From Phanerodontia chrysosporium (Eukaryota; Basidiomycota; Agaricomycetes; Polyporales; Phanerochaetaceae): a DNA stretch of 64,000 bases. This document shows positions 46,421-55,689 of the stretch, piece by piece. The translations under genes were made by a program, and so were the position numbers. Where the stretch lies: assembly GCA_001910725.1 (NCBI GenBank), contig MJGA01000021.1, positions 464,331 to 528,330 of the forward strand, written 5' to 3'. Below the pieces are notes generated by a model. The model was not told where the DNA came from. It was given only the letters and a program-made list of their open reading frames with translations, and made no database searches. Every line of letters begins with the position of its first letter. The stretch's first letter is position 1.

Positions 46421-46439
46421 CTAGATTCTTGCTGTCAGT

Positions 46440-46640
46440 TTAGGGTACATGTTGGGTTCAGAATGGGGCTAAGTACGGGTTGAGGGTTATTAATGGGTTA
46501 AGGTGGGTTCAACTAGGATATAAGTATGGTACAGGTAGGTTATGGTTACAGAAGGGGTAAAGGGTCTAATATGGGTCCTGGGTAGGTAAAAGAAGGGTAT
46601 ATGTAAGGTTTTGATAGGGTTGAAGGTAAGGAATGTGAAG
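46440..46640. repeat. Degenerate G-rich GGGTT-type repeat
   Basis: About 200 bp contains many GGGTT/GGGTA words at irregular spacing on the plus strand. Shorter stretches with the same wording occur at 49,550-49,600 (minus) and 61,195-61,235 (plus). It could be decayed telomeric sequence, but the unit is not constant. Confidence 0.35.
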
Positions 46641-46662
46641 TGGTGTTGAGACAGTCTATGCG

Positions 46663-46802
46663 CCGCGAATGTTTTGAAACACTCACGGCGAAGTGACATA
46701 GATGATGATGGAGCCATATGGACATGGATCAGCCGCGAATGTTCTGAGACACGCGCGGTGGACTGACGGGATGAGTGATGGACCCATATGGACGTAGGTC
46801 AG
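46663..46802. repeat. Two tandem copies of a ~70-bp hairpin-containing repeat
   Basis: GCCGCGAATGTT...CCATATGGAC...GATCAG occurs at about 46,663-46,732 and again, with changes, at 46,733-46,802. The first copy has an almost perfect hairpin in which GCCGCGAATGTTT faces AAACACTCACGGC. It abuts the outer edge of the LTR at 46,803. Confidence 0.55.
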
Positions 46803-47334
46803 TGTCAAAGTAAACCCCGCTACTTACCTTAGTAGCTTAAGTGGGGTTGGACTTGACTGCGAGTGTGCGAGTGAAGTGGGTGAAAGACGAGGTAGATGAT
46901 GTTGGGGACTTAAGCCCAGCAGAGCTTGGTATATATACATGAAGGGGAGGACCCCTGGTACTACCCGAGACCCTTGATACTGCCCATCACATGCGCGATG
47001 GCGTGATGATGGTGCGATACTTGCCAAGACACTCCGGGCTCGGCGAAGTCTAAAGCCGAGTACCGGATGTGTCTGGAACCTTCTACGCTATTCTGGAATA
47101 CACTACCCGGACCTTGGGTCTGGCTACCTACTATACCCTTGTACCGGAGTGTCTACATCATAGATAAGATAAAGATAAGATCCTCACATGACTCTGAGTC
47201 CTTTCCCAGCACGTGACCAACACGTGACCGCGTTCTGACGTGTGCCTGTCCTAACCCTAGTCCATAACCCTAACCCCTAGCGCCTACTGGGCGCTTACGA
47301 GAATAAAACCGTAGGGAATTAGAAAACTGTGACA
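46803..47334 (-). mobile_element. 3' LTR of a dUTPase-bearing retroelement
   Basis: A 532-bp block opens TGTCA and closes TGACA, a perfect terminal inverted pentamer of LTR type. On the minus strand it follows a polypurine tract (GAAGAGTGGGTAC) and the dUTPase domain, so it is the 3' LTR. A TATATATA box lies at about 46,930. Inside it, minus strand, are CTAGGGGTTAGGG and CTAGGGTTAGG, telomere-like words belonging to the LTR. It is a different family from the LTR at 54,125. Confidence 0.75.
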
Positions 47335-47377
47335 GTACCCACTCTTCAGATTCGAACTCCCGAGAGAAGACTTTTTA

Positions 47378-47790
47378 TTTTCCAGTGGATCCAAACCCGC
47401 CTGAGCCACGATGGGTTGACTGTAGCGTTTCGACCACTTCTATGTCGACATCGGCGATTTTCTCCAGGATTAACTGAGCCGCCCTATCTCCAGTCATGAC
47501 TGTGAAGTCACTGTCGCTTGTGTTAAGGAGTAGTATTTTGACGATACCCGTGTAGTCCCAGTCGATAACGCCTGCGCCGACATGAATGCCTTTGAGTGCC
47601 AGTCCTGATCGTGGTGCAATTCGTCCATAGGTTCCAGTTGGAACTCGGATGTGAATGCCAGTGCTGATGAGTTTGCGGTCTCCTGCTGGAATTGTTGCAT
47701 CTTCTGCTGCATACAGATCCCAGCCTGCTGCCTCGGTGGTGCTCTTGGATGGTGTTTTTCCCTTGGATGGTGTTTTTCCACCATCTAGAA
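47378..47790 (-). pseudogene. Retroelement-encoded dUTPase domain, 5'-truncated
   Basis: The minus strand encodes all five trimeric-dUTPase motifs in order: [13 protein letters not shown] (I), [20 protein letters not shown] (II), VIDWDYTG (III), [14 protein letters not shown] (IV) and [13 protein letters not shown] (V) just before the stop. In the family, the enzyme hydrolyses dUTP to dUMP, which keeps uracil out of DNA. It lies directly upstream of a polypurine tract and LTR, so it was the last domain of a retroelement polyprotein. Upstream of motif I the frame soon runs into the subtelomeric unit at 47,797, so everything 5' of it is gone. The motifs are all intact, so decay is recent or the domain was selected. 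Confidence 0.85.
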
Positions 47791-47988
47791 CGATTATACT
47801 GGTTTTTTACTGGTACCTTAGGGCTTAGGTCACCCTCCAGGCTTTGACTTTTATTTTTGCGAAATAACGAGAGGTATCCCCGACACATTTCAACCTGTGT
47901 GAAATTATGGAACGTGGAAATCCATGAATCGGGATCGGTCATGTATGCTGCAAGCATGAGATCAAACTTATAAAAAATGACTGAATCT

Positions 47989-48224
47989 CCGATGGCTGCT
48001 CGAGCAGCGATCGGACAGCGTACACTGATGAGAGGTGACAACGAATAGAACCAGTGTGGCCATCCGATTGCTGATCGAGCAGCGATCGGGTGACAACAGA
48101 TAATGAGGTTGGTAAGGTCACCCGATCACTGTTCGAGCAGCGGTCGGGGAACCACCAACAATTGAGGGCATTGGAGAGAGGCAGCATACCCATGGGCCCC
48201 GATCGCTGCTCGAGCAGCGATCGG
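47989..48224. repeat. Palindrome array 1 (4 copies)
   Basis: Four copies (47,989-48,014; 48,064-48,089; 48,122-48,147; 48,199-48,224) of a 26-bp sequence whose left half is CCGATCGCTGCTC and right half its exact complement. The fourth is perfect and the others have one to four changes. It lies downstream of gene A. Confidence 0.9.
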
Positions 48225-48586
48225 AGAGAGGCATTCATTGTGCAGAAGGCACTTTGATCGCTCCCCATAGCAGGCACAGTAACAACCACTTATCACACGC
48301 AAGCCACAACAGTCTTCATATTACGACATGCTAGGTTTCAAGTTACAGGTGCCTCAGTTATGTAACAACAAACAGAGATTGTGAATCAGTGTCAGTAGTA
48401 TGCAAATGTGACTGCTGGAAGACAACAAGTCGCCTTTCATCATCGATGTTAGAATACAAGCAGTTTATACGAATGTGACCTTATCTCAAAGCCCACCATA
48501 AATCACACAAATTATTTCTCTTCCTCGGGATAGACTGGATACATTTGAAACCGATTTGTACAGCAGATAACGCACATAGCAATGAG

Positions 48587-49254
48587 TTATTCATAGACGC
48601 AGATGCACCTTTCGATCTGAGAGAGCTCCTGGTGGATTGAGTCCTCAAACGGGAGCGCGTAGTCACCGGACCACTCATACTTGAACTCGCCGTTGAAGTT
48701 CAAAAGCATCCGCAGACCATGACTCCACACGAGGTGACGCATGGCAATTTCCCACGCAGTCTCTCCGTATTTCTGGATACACTCCGGCTGGGTTCAACAG
48801 TGAGCTCGCTGTCGCACTATGCATCATTATCGTCCATCAACTCACCGCGAAATCGCGGAGGGCGGTCCATGCCGGGTCGCCGGAAGTCATTCCGTTGATA
48901 TCCAGGTTCATCCTCAGGATTTGGCCAGCAATCGACCGCGCGCTGGTGAGTATGCGCACGAACCTGGCCCTCTTGACGTCCCGGGCATCATCGTTTTGCC
49001 GAGCGTACTCTGCGAAATCCCCCTCGAAGTTGTCCCGATCTCGTTCGTGGTATTTCTCCCCAGACAAACCATCGAAGTCCCAATATCGCTCAATCGCGTA
49101 TTCTACCTCGCGGAGCATCCTCCCACGTCGATCCTGCCAAACTCTTCATCAGTACCCTCTTCACTTCAGCGAAAACCTTACTTACATGAGATGAGGCACG
49201 CTCGCCATCGTCGACCTCTTCGGTCACGGCACGAGAAGGAGCGTTTGTGGACAT
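48587..49254 (-). CDS. Subtelomeric family protein, copy A
   Basis: An unrecognised family with three exons. Exon 1 is MSTNAPSRAVTEEVDDGERA (ATG 49,254), ended by GTAAGTAAG. Exon 2 gives YWDFDGLSGEKYHERDRDNF, EGDFAEYARQNDDARDVKRA and RFVRILTSARSIAGQILRMN. Exon 3 gives YGETAWEIAMRHLVWSHGLR and FEDSIHQELSQIERCICVYE. The protein is about 200 residues, acidic at its start and helical-looking afterwards; no signal peptide, membrane segment, zinc site or nuclease motif was seen. It lies inside unit A, pointing to array 1. Copy C (62,889-63,556) is nearly identical and copy B (61,529) is diverged; the gene at 51,898 is more distant but keeps the same exon plan. The role is unknown. Confidence 0.7.
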
Positions 49255-49804
49255 TATGATGAGGGGGTGGTGGTGGTGGTTGTCTTTCAAGTCGCTCAGC
49301 ACTGCCCTTGCGCGAGATCGCTACTGATAAGAATTTGATCACATGTTGTATGCACCTGTTTGCAAATAGATTGACCAGCTGATGGCGGTGGAATGGACAT
49401 TCCCGCCTTTGCATTTGTTTTTGTTTTTAAATATGTTTGTGGCAGACGTATGCAATTTCTGACATCCCAGATAGTATGATCTCTACTATGTGACCGACAC
49501 AAACATCTGTAAAATTGGTCGTGGCACAAATGCCTTTTCGTCAACTCCTCTTTGAACCCTCTGAACCCCTAACCCATTCTGAACCCAACATCTATCCTGA
49601 ACTGAGGGCGATTTATTCGAGGCATAAACACTTCTGACATTTATTCACGATCTCTGTTTGTGGTTACATGATTGAGGGACTGGTAACTTGAAAACCAGCC
49701 TGTCATGATATGCAGACTGTTGTGGCTTGCGTATAACAAGTTGTTGTCACTTTGCCTGCTATGGGGTGTGATCGAAGTGTCTTCTGTGCAATGAAGCCCT
49801 CACT

Positions 49805-50039
49805 CCGATCGCTCCTCGAGCAGCGATCGGGGCTCATGGGTATACTCGCTCCCTTTGCTGCCTTTGATTGTCGGTCCTTCCCGATCGCTGCTCGAACAGC
49901 AATCGGGTGGTCCTACCCATCTCGTCAGCTGTCGCCACCCGATCGCTGTTCGAGCAGTGATCGGGCGGTAACACTGGTTCTATACAGTGTTAGCTGCCAT
50001 GACTGGACCGTTTCCGATCGCTGCTCGAGCAGCCATCGG
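49805..50039. repeat. Palindrome array 2 (4 copies)
   Basis: Copies at 49,805-49,830, 49,881-49,906, 49,939-49,964 and 50,014-50,039. Read inwards from the right end of unit A, the spacing (75, 58, 76) repeats that of array 1, as expected for a long inverted repeat. Confidence 0.9.
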
Positions 50040-50221
50040 AGACTCAGTCACGTTTCATACGGTCGATCTCATCTTTGTAGCATAAATAATTTGTATTTCC
50101 CGCTTATGTAATTCGACATAGACTGGAATGTGTCGAGGATACCCCCTTTTACTTCGCAAAAAATAAAAGTCAAAGCCTGGAGGGTGACCGAGGCGCTGAG
50201 GTACCGGTAAAAAACCGCTAT

Positions 50222-50614
50222 ATTGAAGAGTTTATTAATTGAATTCAATGGAGGGAATGGATGGAAGTTGCGGCTTCCCCGGTCGGCTGACACCAGAAGG
50301 GCGGGCTGTCTGCATGAATGCTAAATAACAAAATTGGGCCTTGTTTAAACGAGAGGAGGGTCAGGATGCGCAGAATGAGATGGGACGGTCAGAATCTGTC
50401 AATCCGTGAAGCAATCAAACTGTGCGTGTTCCGCTGTCGCGTCTTCCTGGCGTGTGATAAATGGAGTGTCATGTGAGAAATTCATATGAGTGGACAGGGC
50501 CCAAGATTAGATTGTACATGCTTGGCGCTCTTTCTTTATTGTACTGTTACTGTGGATGGTAGGCGACAGGATGCTCTCCGTTCGCCTCCCCCCCCTTCTC
50601 TTTCACGGACCACG
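50222..50614. other. Spacer between unit A and the SAM-like gene
   Basis: No homology or frame was recognised. It probably contains the promoter of the gene at 50,615. Confidence 0.4.
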
Positions 50615-51564
50615 ATGATTCCGGTTCCAAAGTCGACATCGAAGTTCCGCGGGCTCACTTCGATTGAAGGAATGACGGCGGGAGAGAGGAGGGAACTGAT
50701 CGTGCGTTGGTGAAGGAACTTGGAGGGTCGATTGAAAAGCTAATTGCAATATTGTTGTTGAATGTGCAGAAGGTGGCGAGGGAGGAGTATCCACGGTTCA
50801 TCCCTTTGGAGAGGCGTTGGGGTGATCGGTCTGCAGCAGAATACGAGTCACTGCGGAACAAAGTGAGTGCTGAGTAGGCTGAATTGGAAGGCAAAGATAG
50901 AAATATAGCGAGGTGCTGATGTACGATATAGGTGATGGAGAGATGCCCGTTCCTTGGACGGTACGAGGAGGGGTGGCCGCTGGAGGTGTATCTACGAGCA
51001 CACGTGACGAGCCAGCAGTGGCGGGCTGAACAATCGTTGAAGAAAAAAGGCAAGGGGCGCAAGGCGAAAGAGAGTGAGGAGGAGAATGAAGAACCTATGG
51101 ATGAGGACGAGGAGGAGGAGGAGGAGGAGGAGGAGAACAAGGAGGAGGACGAGGAGGAGAAGAACGAGGAGGAGGAGGAGGAGGAGGAGGAGGACGAGGA
51201 CGAGGAAGATGAACTTGTTGAGGAGGAGGACGAGCAGGCTCAGGGAAGCAAGGATGGCAAGGTGATGGAGACGATGCAGGCTGATGAGCCTGAGGAGGTC
51301 GGGAGTAGCATGGCTACTCAGGATGCGAGCGCTCCAGTCGAGTCAGGTGGGGCTGTCCTGGAGTTTCTCCGAAACCTGCAGCTCCCGCTTGACACGTACT
51401 TCGATCGGTTCCTGGAGGCAGGTATTCGGACGGAGGAGGATTTGCGTGCGGTGGCGAATCTAGGTGAGGATAATTATTTGAAGATGCTCCGTCATGATAT
51501 TGGGATGACGCTTCTCGACTCCCGCCGTGTTGAGTCTCGGTTGCGGGAATTGTATCTTCACTAA
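50615..51564 (+). CDS. Acidic protein with a C-terminal SAM-like domain
   Basis: Three exons: 50,615-50,701, 50,770-50,862 and 50,932-51,564. The N-terminal part (REEYPRFIPLERRWGDRSAA, then MERCPFLGRYEEGWPLEVYL) resembles short domains in other basidiomycete orphan proteins. The middle is a run of about 45 glutamates and aspartates (51,080-51,235) following a lysine-rich patch (LKKKGKGRKAKES). The C-terminus (VLEFLRNLQLPLDTYFDRFL, EAGIRTEEDLRAVANLGEDN, then LRHDIGMTLLDSRRVESRLR) has the five-helix pattern of a SAM domain, a protein- or RNA-binding module. The acidic run could interact with histones. Palindromes follow 88 bp after the stop. Similar fungal proteins are of unknown function. Confidence 0.7.
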
Positions 51565-51651
51565 GTGCCATGTAATGTAACAATAGTTGTCTGTTTGTAG
51601 TAGATATTGTTGGCCAACTTACGAGAGTTTACTGTTGAACGGTGCGAGACT

Positions 51652-51737
51652 CCGATGGCTGCTCGAGTAGCGATCGGAGGATGGCGGACATTGAGATTGG
51701 TGCTAAGTCCCCCGATCGCTGTTCGAGCAGCGATCGG
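51652..51737. repeat. Palindrome array 3 (2 copies)
   Basis: Copies at 51,652-51,677 and 51,712-51,737, between the SAM-like gene and the next gene. Confidence 0.85.
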
Positions 51738-51897
51738 AGAGGCACTACCGTTCAGTTCAAGACAGTGCGCAGGAACGATAAACACGTGCTTCGGCTATCA
51801 AGCGTGGGAACAATTAGTAGATTACAAATCGTCACATCGCCCGTTCGCTGTCGAACGCAGCTTCAAGAGTACCACCACCTCATCGAAGTTAGTTCAT

Positions 51898-52554
51898 ATG
51901 GCACAGAACAACCAAGGCGAGGGATTGAACGGAGGAGAGCCCGAGGCGAGGAGAGCGGTGAGCCATTAAGCTAAATGAGGTTATTGAGGTTAACGTGGTA
52001 GGATAGGCTTTGGGGGAGGAGGCAGCGATGTCCAACGATGGGAGGGAATCGGCCTTTGACGGGCTATCAGGTGAAGCTTATGGAGAGGAAGCATATGACC
52101 TGGCGGACGGTATAAGCGAGGACAACATGGTTGGGAACGCCGAGGAACGAGAAGTGGCTTTGAAGAAGGCGAGGCTGAGGCGAATCGTGTCAAGTGCTTG
52201 GCAGATTACGTCGAGGTTGCTAGAGCTGGAGAAGTTGATCCCTGATATGCAGGCAGGAGATCTGACTTGGTTGGTAGTCCAACATGAAATTGTAAGTGAC
52301 TGGAGGACTGAAAGTCATTAATGGAGGACTGACGGAGCGGTGGTTGTGGACAGAGGCAGTCCATTGCTCGATACGGAATGCATGCGTGGCAGCTGGCTGC
52401 CTCTCATGCAATCGAGTTTCATGGACTGGAGCGATTGGGCCAGTTCCCAGCGGCTTTCTACTTCGATCCTGAGGTGGGAATTGTTCATGGATACCGAAGG
52501 ATCGCGCGAACGCTTATGGAACGGGATGACCGCTGCTACGAACGTCGAGAGTGA
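51898..52554 (+). CDS. Subtelomeric family protein, diverged member E
   Basis: The first exon is MAQNNQGEGLNGGEPEARRA (51,898-51,957), and exon 2 includes SAFDGLSGEAYGEEAYDLAD, EEREVALKKARLRRIVSSAW and LIPDMQAGDLTWLV, ending at GTAAGTG near 52,291. Exon 3 starts near 52,356 with RQSIARYGMHAWQLAASHAI and ends DRCYERRE. The blocks F-D/E-G-L-S-G, K-x-A-R-x-x-R-I, G-D-x-x-W and Y-G-x-x-A-W-x-x-A-x-x-H align with copies A-C at the same places, and introns are equivalent. No function is known. It is not inside an obvious inverted-repeat unit now, but lies between palindrome arrays 3 and 4, so it may be what remains of an older one. Confidence 0.6.
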
Positions 52555-52851
52555 ATTTTATTATGGGTATCCATCATCGAAACTCAATTCAATAATAAAT
52601 TTCATTGTGTTCTATTTTATATCGGACGAAGAGAAAGAAATGAGACGAGATTTCAAATTTGTGAAGAAAAGGACGGGGTTGGCTAAGGCCTTCAGACTGC
52701 AGGCCAATGTGACTGGGATGGCCTGACAGGATGTGAAGCGTGATACAGGCGCCCGAGCAGCGCTTGCGAGTTAAGACCAAAAGTCAAAATAAACGATTAA
52801 CAGAAATGGCCATGTTTGCAGACGGAGCGTTTGCAGAGATAGAATATTCTC

Positions 52852-53170
52852 CCGATCGCTGGACGAGTAGCGATCGGAGTGGCACAACGAGAATGGATGC
52901 AATCATCCGATCACTACTCGACCAGCGATCGGAAAAGAGGCACCGTATTGGCGCAGGATTGAATTGAGAGGTGTCACCGACCGCTGGTCGAGGAGCGATC
53001 GGGGAGTCAGGCAGCATGCCCAAACTCCTGCTCAATCCGATCGCTGCTCGACCAGCGGTCGGAAGAGCGAGGTGAATTTGATGGGACAGCGTAGTGACAG
53101 CCAAACATGCTGCGAAATGGCATTCTCGCCATTCCTGAGTGCTCCCGATCGCTCCTCGAGCAGCCATCGG
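52852..53170. repeat. Palindrome array 4 (5 copies)
   Basis: Copies at 52,852-52,877, 52,907-52,932, 52,977-53,002, 53,037-53,062 and 53,145-53,170. They are more varied than in the other arrays and unevenly spaced (55, 70, 60, 108 bp). Several have matched changes in both halves (for example CTGGTCGAGGAG and CTGCTCGACCAG), which keep partial self-complementarity. Confidence 0.85.
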
Positions 53171-53317
53171 GAAGACACAAAAAGTTATGTCCACATTGAG
53201 CCTTATCAAATAAATTAATTAGTTGTGTTAATTCCAAATCTGGACAGCGTGCAATCGATCGCATGCTGATCGAGGCGTTTTTTACTCACTCAACCACCAC
53301 TCGGTCGAGAAACTCGC

Positions 53318-53357
53318 GAACAACAGCAACAGCAACAGCAACAGCAACAACAACAGT
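53318..53357. repeat. (AACAGC)n / CAA-type microsatellite
   Basis: About 40 bp of alternating CAACAG units lies just upstream of the next gene. Confidence 0.8.
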
Positions 53358-53418
53358 AAGTGGGACATTGTCATTAGGGTGCAGAGCAAGTCTGACAGGG
53401 AAGGTCGCCCTAGGAAAC

Positions 53419-54124
53419 ATGTCTGAAAAAACGAAATCTGGTACACGGAAGGCGAGGTCGTCTCTCGCAGCTGCACCTGAGGCCGGGTCGTCGGTGACAG
53501 GGCGCGGCAGCAACGTGGCGGGAGATCGCCCTGGAGGATCGGAAGGCAAAGGAAAAGGGAAGGGAAAAGGCAAGAACGTGACGATCGACGAAACTACGGT
53601 GCGCTTGATACGTCATGGGAACTCCTGTTGGGAGTTCCCTGCAGGGTAAAATGAAGTGCTGACGTGATGAACAGAAGCAAAAGGTTGACGCGGAGATCCA
53701 GAAAAAGACCAGCGAGCTGGAGAGGACGCACACAGAGCGGCTGCAGCAGTTGTCCAAGGCAGCGAAGAAGGCACTGCTCGGACATGCGCGGATGAACTTG
53801 TCAGAAGGCGTGTTGGTCGAGCTCGAACACGGTATCTACAACACGCGCGCGCTCCTGAAGCAGGCTACGCAGAATCTGAAGAACGGCATGATCGAGGCTG
53901 GCATCCGGCGCTGCGACGCGACGTCGGTGATTCTGATTCCGGTCCACGTCAAGACGCAGCTGAAGCCCGACGCGGTTGAGCGGCTGAGCAAGTGCCGGGA
54001 CCTCGACCGACTGCGCGAGCTGTCGATCTCAGAGGCAAGCGAAGAAGAGTGGCCGACGGTCGAGTCGCTCGTCAAGGAGGACGTCAAGATGTTGCCCTCT
54101 TGTGGCGGACAGCACTGTCGTGGA
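53419..54124 (+). pseudogene. Basic/coiled protein truncated by the Ty3 insertion
   Basis: Exon 1 (53,419-53,598) is MSEKTKSGTRKARSSLAAAP, then a GKGKGKGKGK lysine/glycine run. Exon 2 (from 53,675) is a coiled-coil-like helix (KQKVDAEIQKKTSELERTHT, then ERLQQLSKAAKKALLGHARM), followed by LVELEHGIYNTRALLKQATQ, VILIPVHVKTQLKPDAVERL and EASEEEWPTVESLVKEDVKM. The frame passes into the LTR at 54,125 and ends in LTR-derived residues at 54,217, so the natural C-terminus is lost. No family was recognised. It is one of the genes interleaved with the palindromes. Confidence 0.55.
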
Positions 54125-54700
54125 TGTGACGGTGTTGCCCTATTTTTCGCCGATTTTTGGCTATTTTCCTCGATTAATCCAACGGGCGAGCAGCCCTCGC
54201 GCCGTCTGGAGTCCTAGCCGCCCACACTCAGCGCCTGGCCACTCAGCGCCAGCGCCCTGATGGCGCATCACCCCTAGACGCCAGCGCATCCCGCTGCGCG
54301 CTCAGACACTGCCCGGATCACCGGTCTGCCCTGCAACCGGTTCCCCCGGATCGCCAAGGAGGCACTGTCATCCCTGATGACTCCCCTCGCCGAGACACGC
54401 CGAGCTGATCAGCCTGATGACACAGCCTCGGCCCGACACAGCCTCGGACACTGCCAGCTGACACAGCCTTGTGACATAGCCCCGCACAGCCTCGCCGCGC
54501 AGCCCGCGTCGCAGCCTCGCTGGCTATACAGAGCATTGCCCATCAGCTTAGGTAATCGTACAGCCTGCCCTAAAGACTCTGTAGTATATAAGGGTAGCAC
54601 TCCTCGCTCCTGTCCGTCATCTCGACCTCCTGGTCAATACGGACAGGTAAGCCTCAACTTGTATGGTAGAATAGTTCGCTAATGATATCCTGGTCAATAC
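54125..54700 (+). mobile_element. 5' LTR of the Ty3 element
   Basis: It starts TGTGACGGTG within the disrupted gene; the start is supported by the matching start of the copy at 633. A TATATAAG box lies at 54,586. CCTGGTCAATACGGACAG is present twice, at about 54,631 and 54,690; the first is directly followed by GTAAGCC and the second is preceded by CTAATGA, as would be seen if a short intron were spliced from the leader. The 3' border is therefore uncertain (54,648 or about 54,700). Confidence 0.7.
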
Positions 54701-55689
54701 GGACAGCTGAACAAGTGTGTTCGTCGCTGCGTGACTCGCTCCGCCGCGCCTCGTCGTCGACCTCCCCATCTGTCCTCCCTTGTGAAGCGTTGAGCCTTCG
54801 CTCCGCGACATTAGGTCGAGATCTCTTGGGTGCCCTAGGCAATTCCTCCCCTACCGCTCCCCCAAAACCCGTTTCAAAAAGTTTATTCCCTCCGCTTAAA
54901 GCGAGTACGTCGTAGTCGAGCAGTTTGCTCACTCCGTACACGTTGCTAAGGCTTGCTTTCGCAGTGCCGAAAGACGTTCGTCGAAGTGCGGCCTCTCCGC
55001 CCCCGAACGCACCCTTGCTCAAAGACCACATCCCCCAACGCATTTTCGACCGCCTCCAACGTCGTCGCGAGGCCGGCAACCCTGTCAAGTGGACTGACCG
55101 CAAAGTCAAGGCGGTCATCAAGTACGTCTCCACGCTCCCGACGCCCCCGCCCTCCGTTCCCTCCATCAACTGGACTGCCGTCCGCGAGGCTCGTGAGGCC
55201 GAACAGCGCGTAGGCAATCGCATCCGCGAGCAACGCCAACGCGAAGCGCAAGAAGCCCAGGCCGCCGTAGCCGCCTCCTCCTCCAAGCTCAGTTTGGCAG
55301 AGCGCCTCAGCGCCGCCCCGACGTACGAGCCCATCACCCGCAAGCCCATCGGCATCGACATCCCGAAGTACTCCCCCACCGACCTTGTCGGCATCTTCAC
55401 GCCCAAGCTCGACGCGACCATCAAGCGTCTCAAGGCCGTCGAGGAAGTCGACCTCTTCCACCTCGTCAGCAGCGATCGCGCGCACGGCGTCTGTCAGCTG
55501 CTCGAACGTCTTCGGCAGATTCGCAACGAGCTCAGCCGCCTCGCCCCCACCACTACGTTTAAGGAGTGGCATCAGTACGAGCTCGGACTAGCTCAGATTG
55601 GTGACATCCCGTTTGTCGGTTTAAGGCGCAACTTCCGCCGCATCGTGGGAGAGCTAGATATCGTGTACCGGGCCGGCTACTTTGATTAA
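54682..55689 (+). CDS. Leader ORF(s) of the Ty3 element, unknown
   Basis: Two overlapping frames lie between the LTR and gag. The first starts at ATG 54,682 (MISWSIRTAEQVCSSLRDSL) and stops at 54,915. The second is open from 54,916 to 55,689 and codes for a polar helical stretch (PLLKDHIPQRIFDRLQRRRE, KVKAVIKYVSTLPTPPPSVP, LVSSDRAHGVCQLLERLRQI) ending DIVYRAGYFD, but has no ATG. If joined by splicing or a frameshift, they form a protein of over 300 residues upstream of gag, unusual for Ty3 elements. No domain was recognised. Confidence 0.45.

Larger units (their letters stand above)
47797..50221. mobile_element. 2.4-kb unit with long inverted repeats and palindrome arrays (unit A)
   Basis: The left end starts TACTGGTTTTTTACTGG and the right end reads, in reverse complement, TAGCGGTTTTTTACCGG; both are flanked by TA (47,795-47,796 and 50,222-50,223). 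Similarity of the two arms continues for about 590 bp (47,797 to about 48,390 against 50,221 back to about 49,635). Each arm has four 26-bp palindromes spaced 75, 58 and 76-77 bp apart. Between the arms is a single gene (48,587-49,254). The left end is inserted next to a truncated retroelement, and the same left end interrupts pol at 60,556. It looks like a TA-target DNA transposon, but it carries no recognisable transposase. Confidence 0.65.

Noticed and set aside
46440..46640. Degenerate telomere array
   Set aside because: GGGTT words are frequent but irregular and do not match TTTAGGG or TTAGGG; kept only as a low-confidence repeat.
47245..47290. Interstitial telomere repeat as sign of chromosome fusion
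   Set aside because: It lies within a well-bounded LTR, is short and of a different unit length from the true telomere here.
47340..47375. tRNA-like B-box (GAGTTCGAATC) on the minus strand
   Set aside because: No A-box at a suitable distance and no cloverleaf; it lies between the dUTPase stop and the polypurine tract.
47989..48224. CRISPR-like repeat-spacer layout of the palindrome arrays
   Set aside because: Spacers differ in length within an array but are the same sequence and length between arrays; repeats vary; the genome is eukaryotic. It is a duplicated inverted-repeat arm.
49296..49544. Identical 82-codon frames at 49,296-49,544 (minus) and 61,243-61,491 (plus)
   Set aside because: Identity comes from the DNA duplication of the units. 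The region is the upstream flank of the unit genes, and is not evidence of a protein.
49752..50111. Reading frames of 100-120 codons running through the palindrome arrays (also near 48,000, 60,900 and 62,400)
   Set aside because: The repeated peptide RSLLEQRSG is merely the translated palindrome, and the frames exist on both strands. There is no start context or splice evidence.
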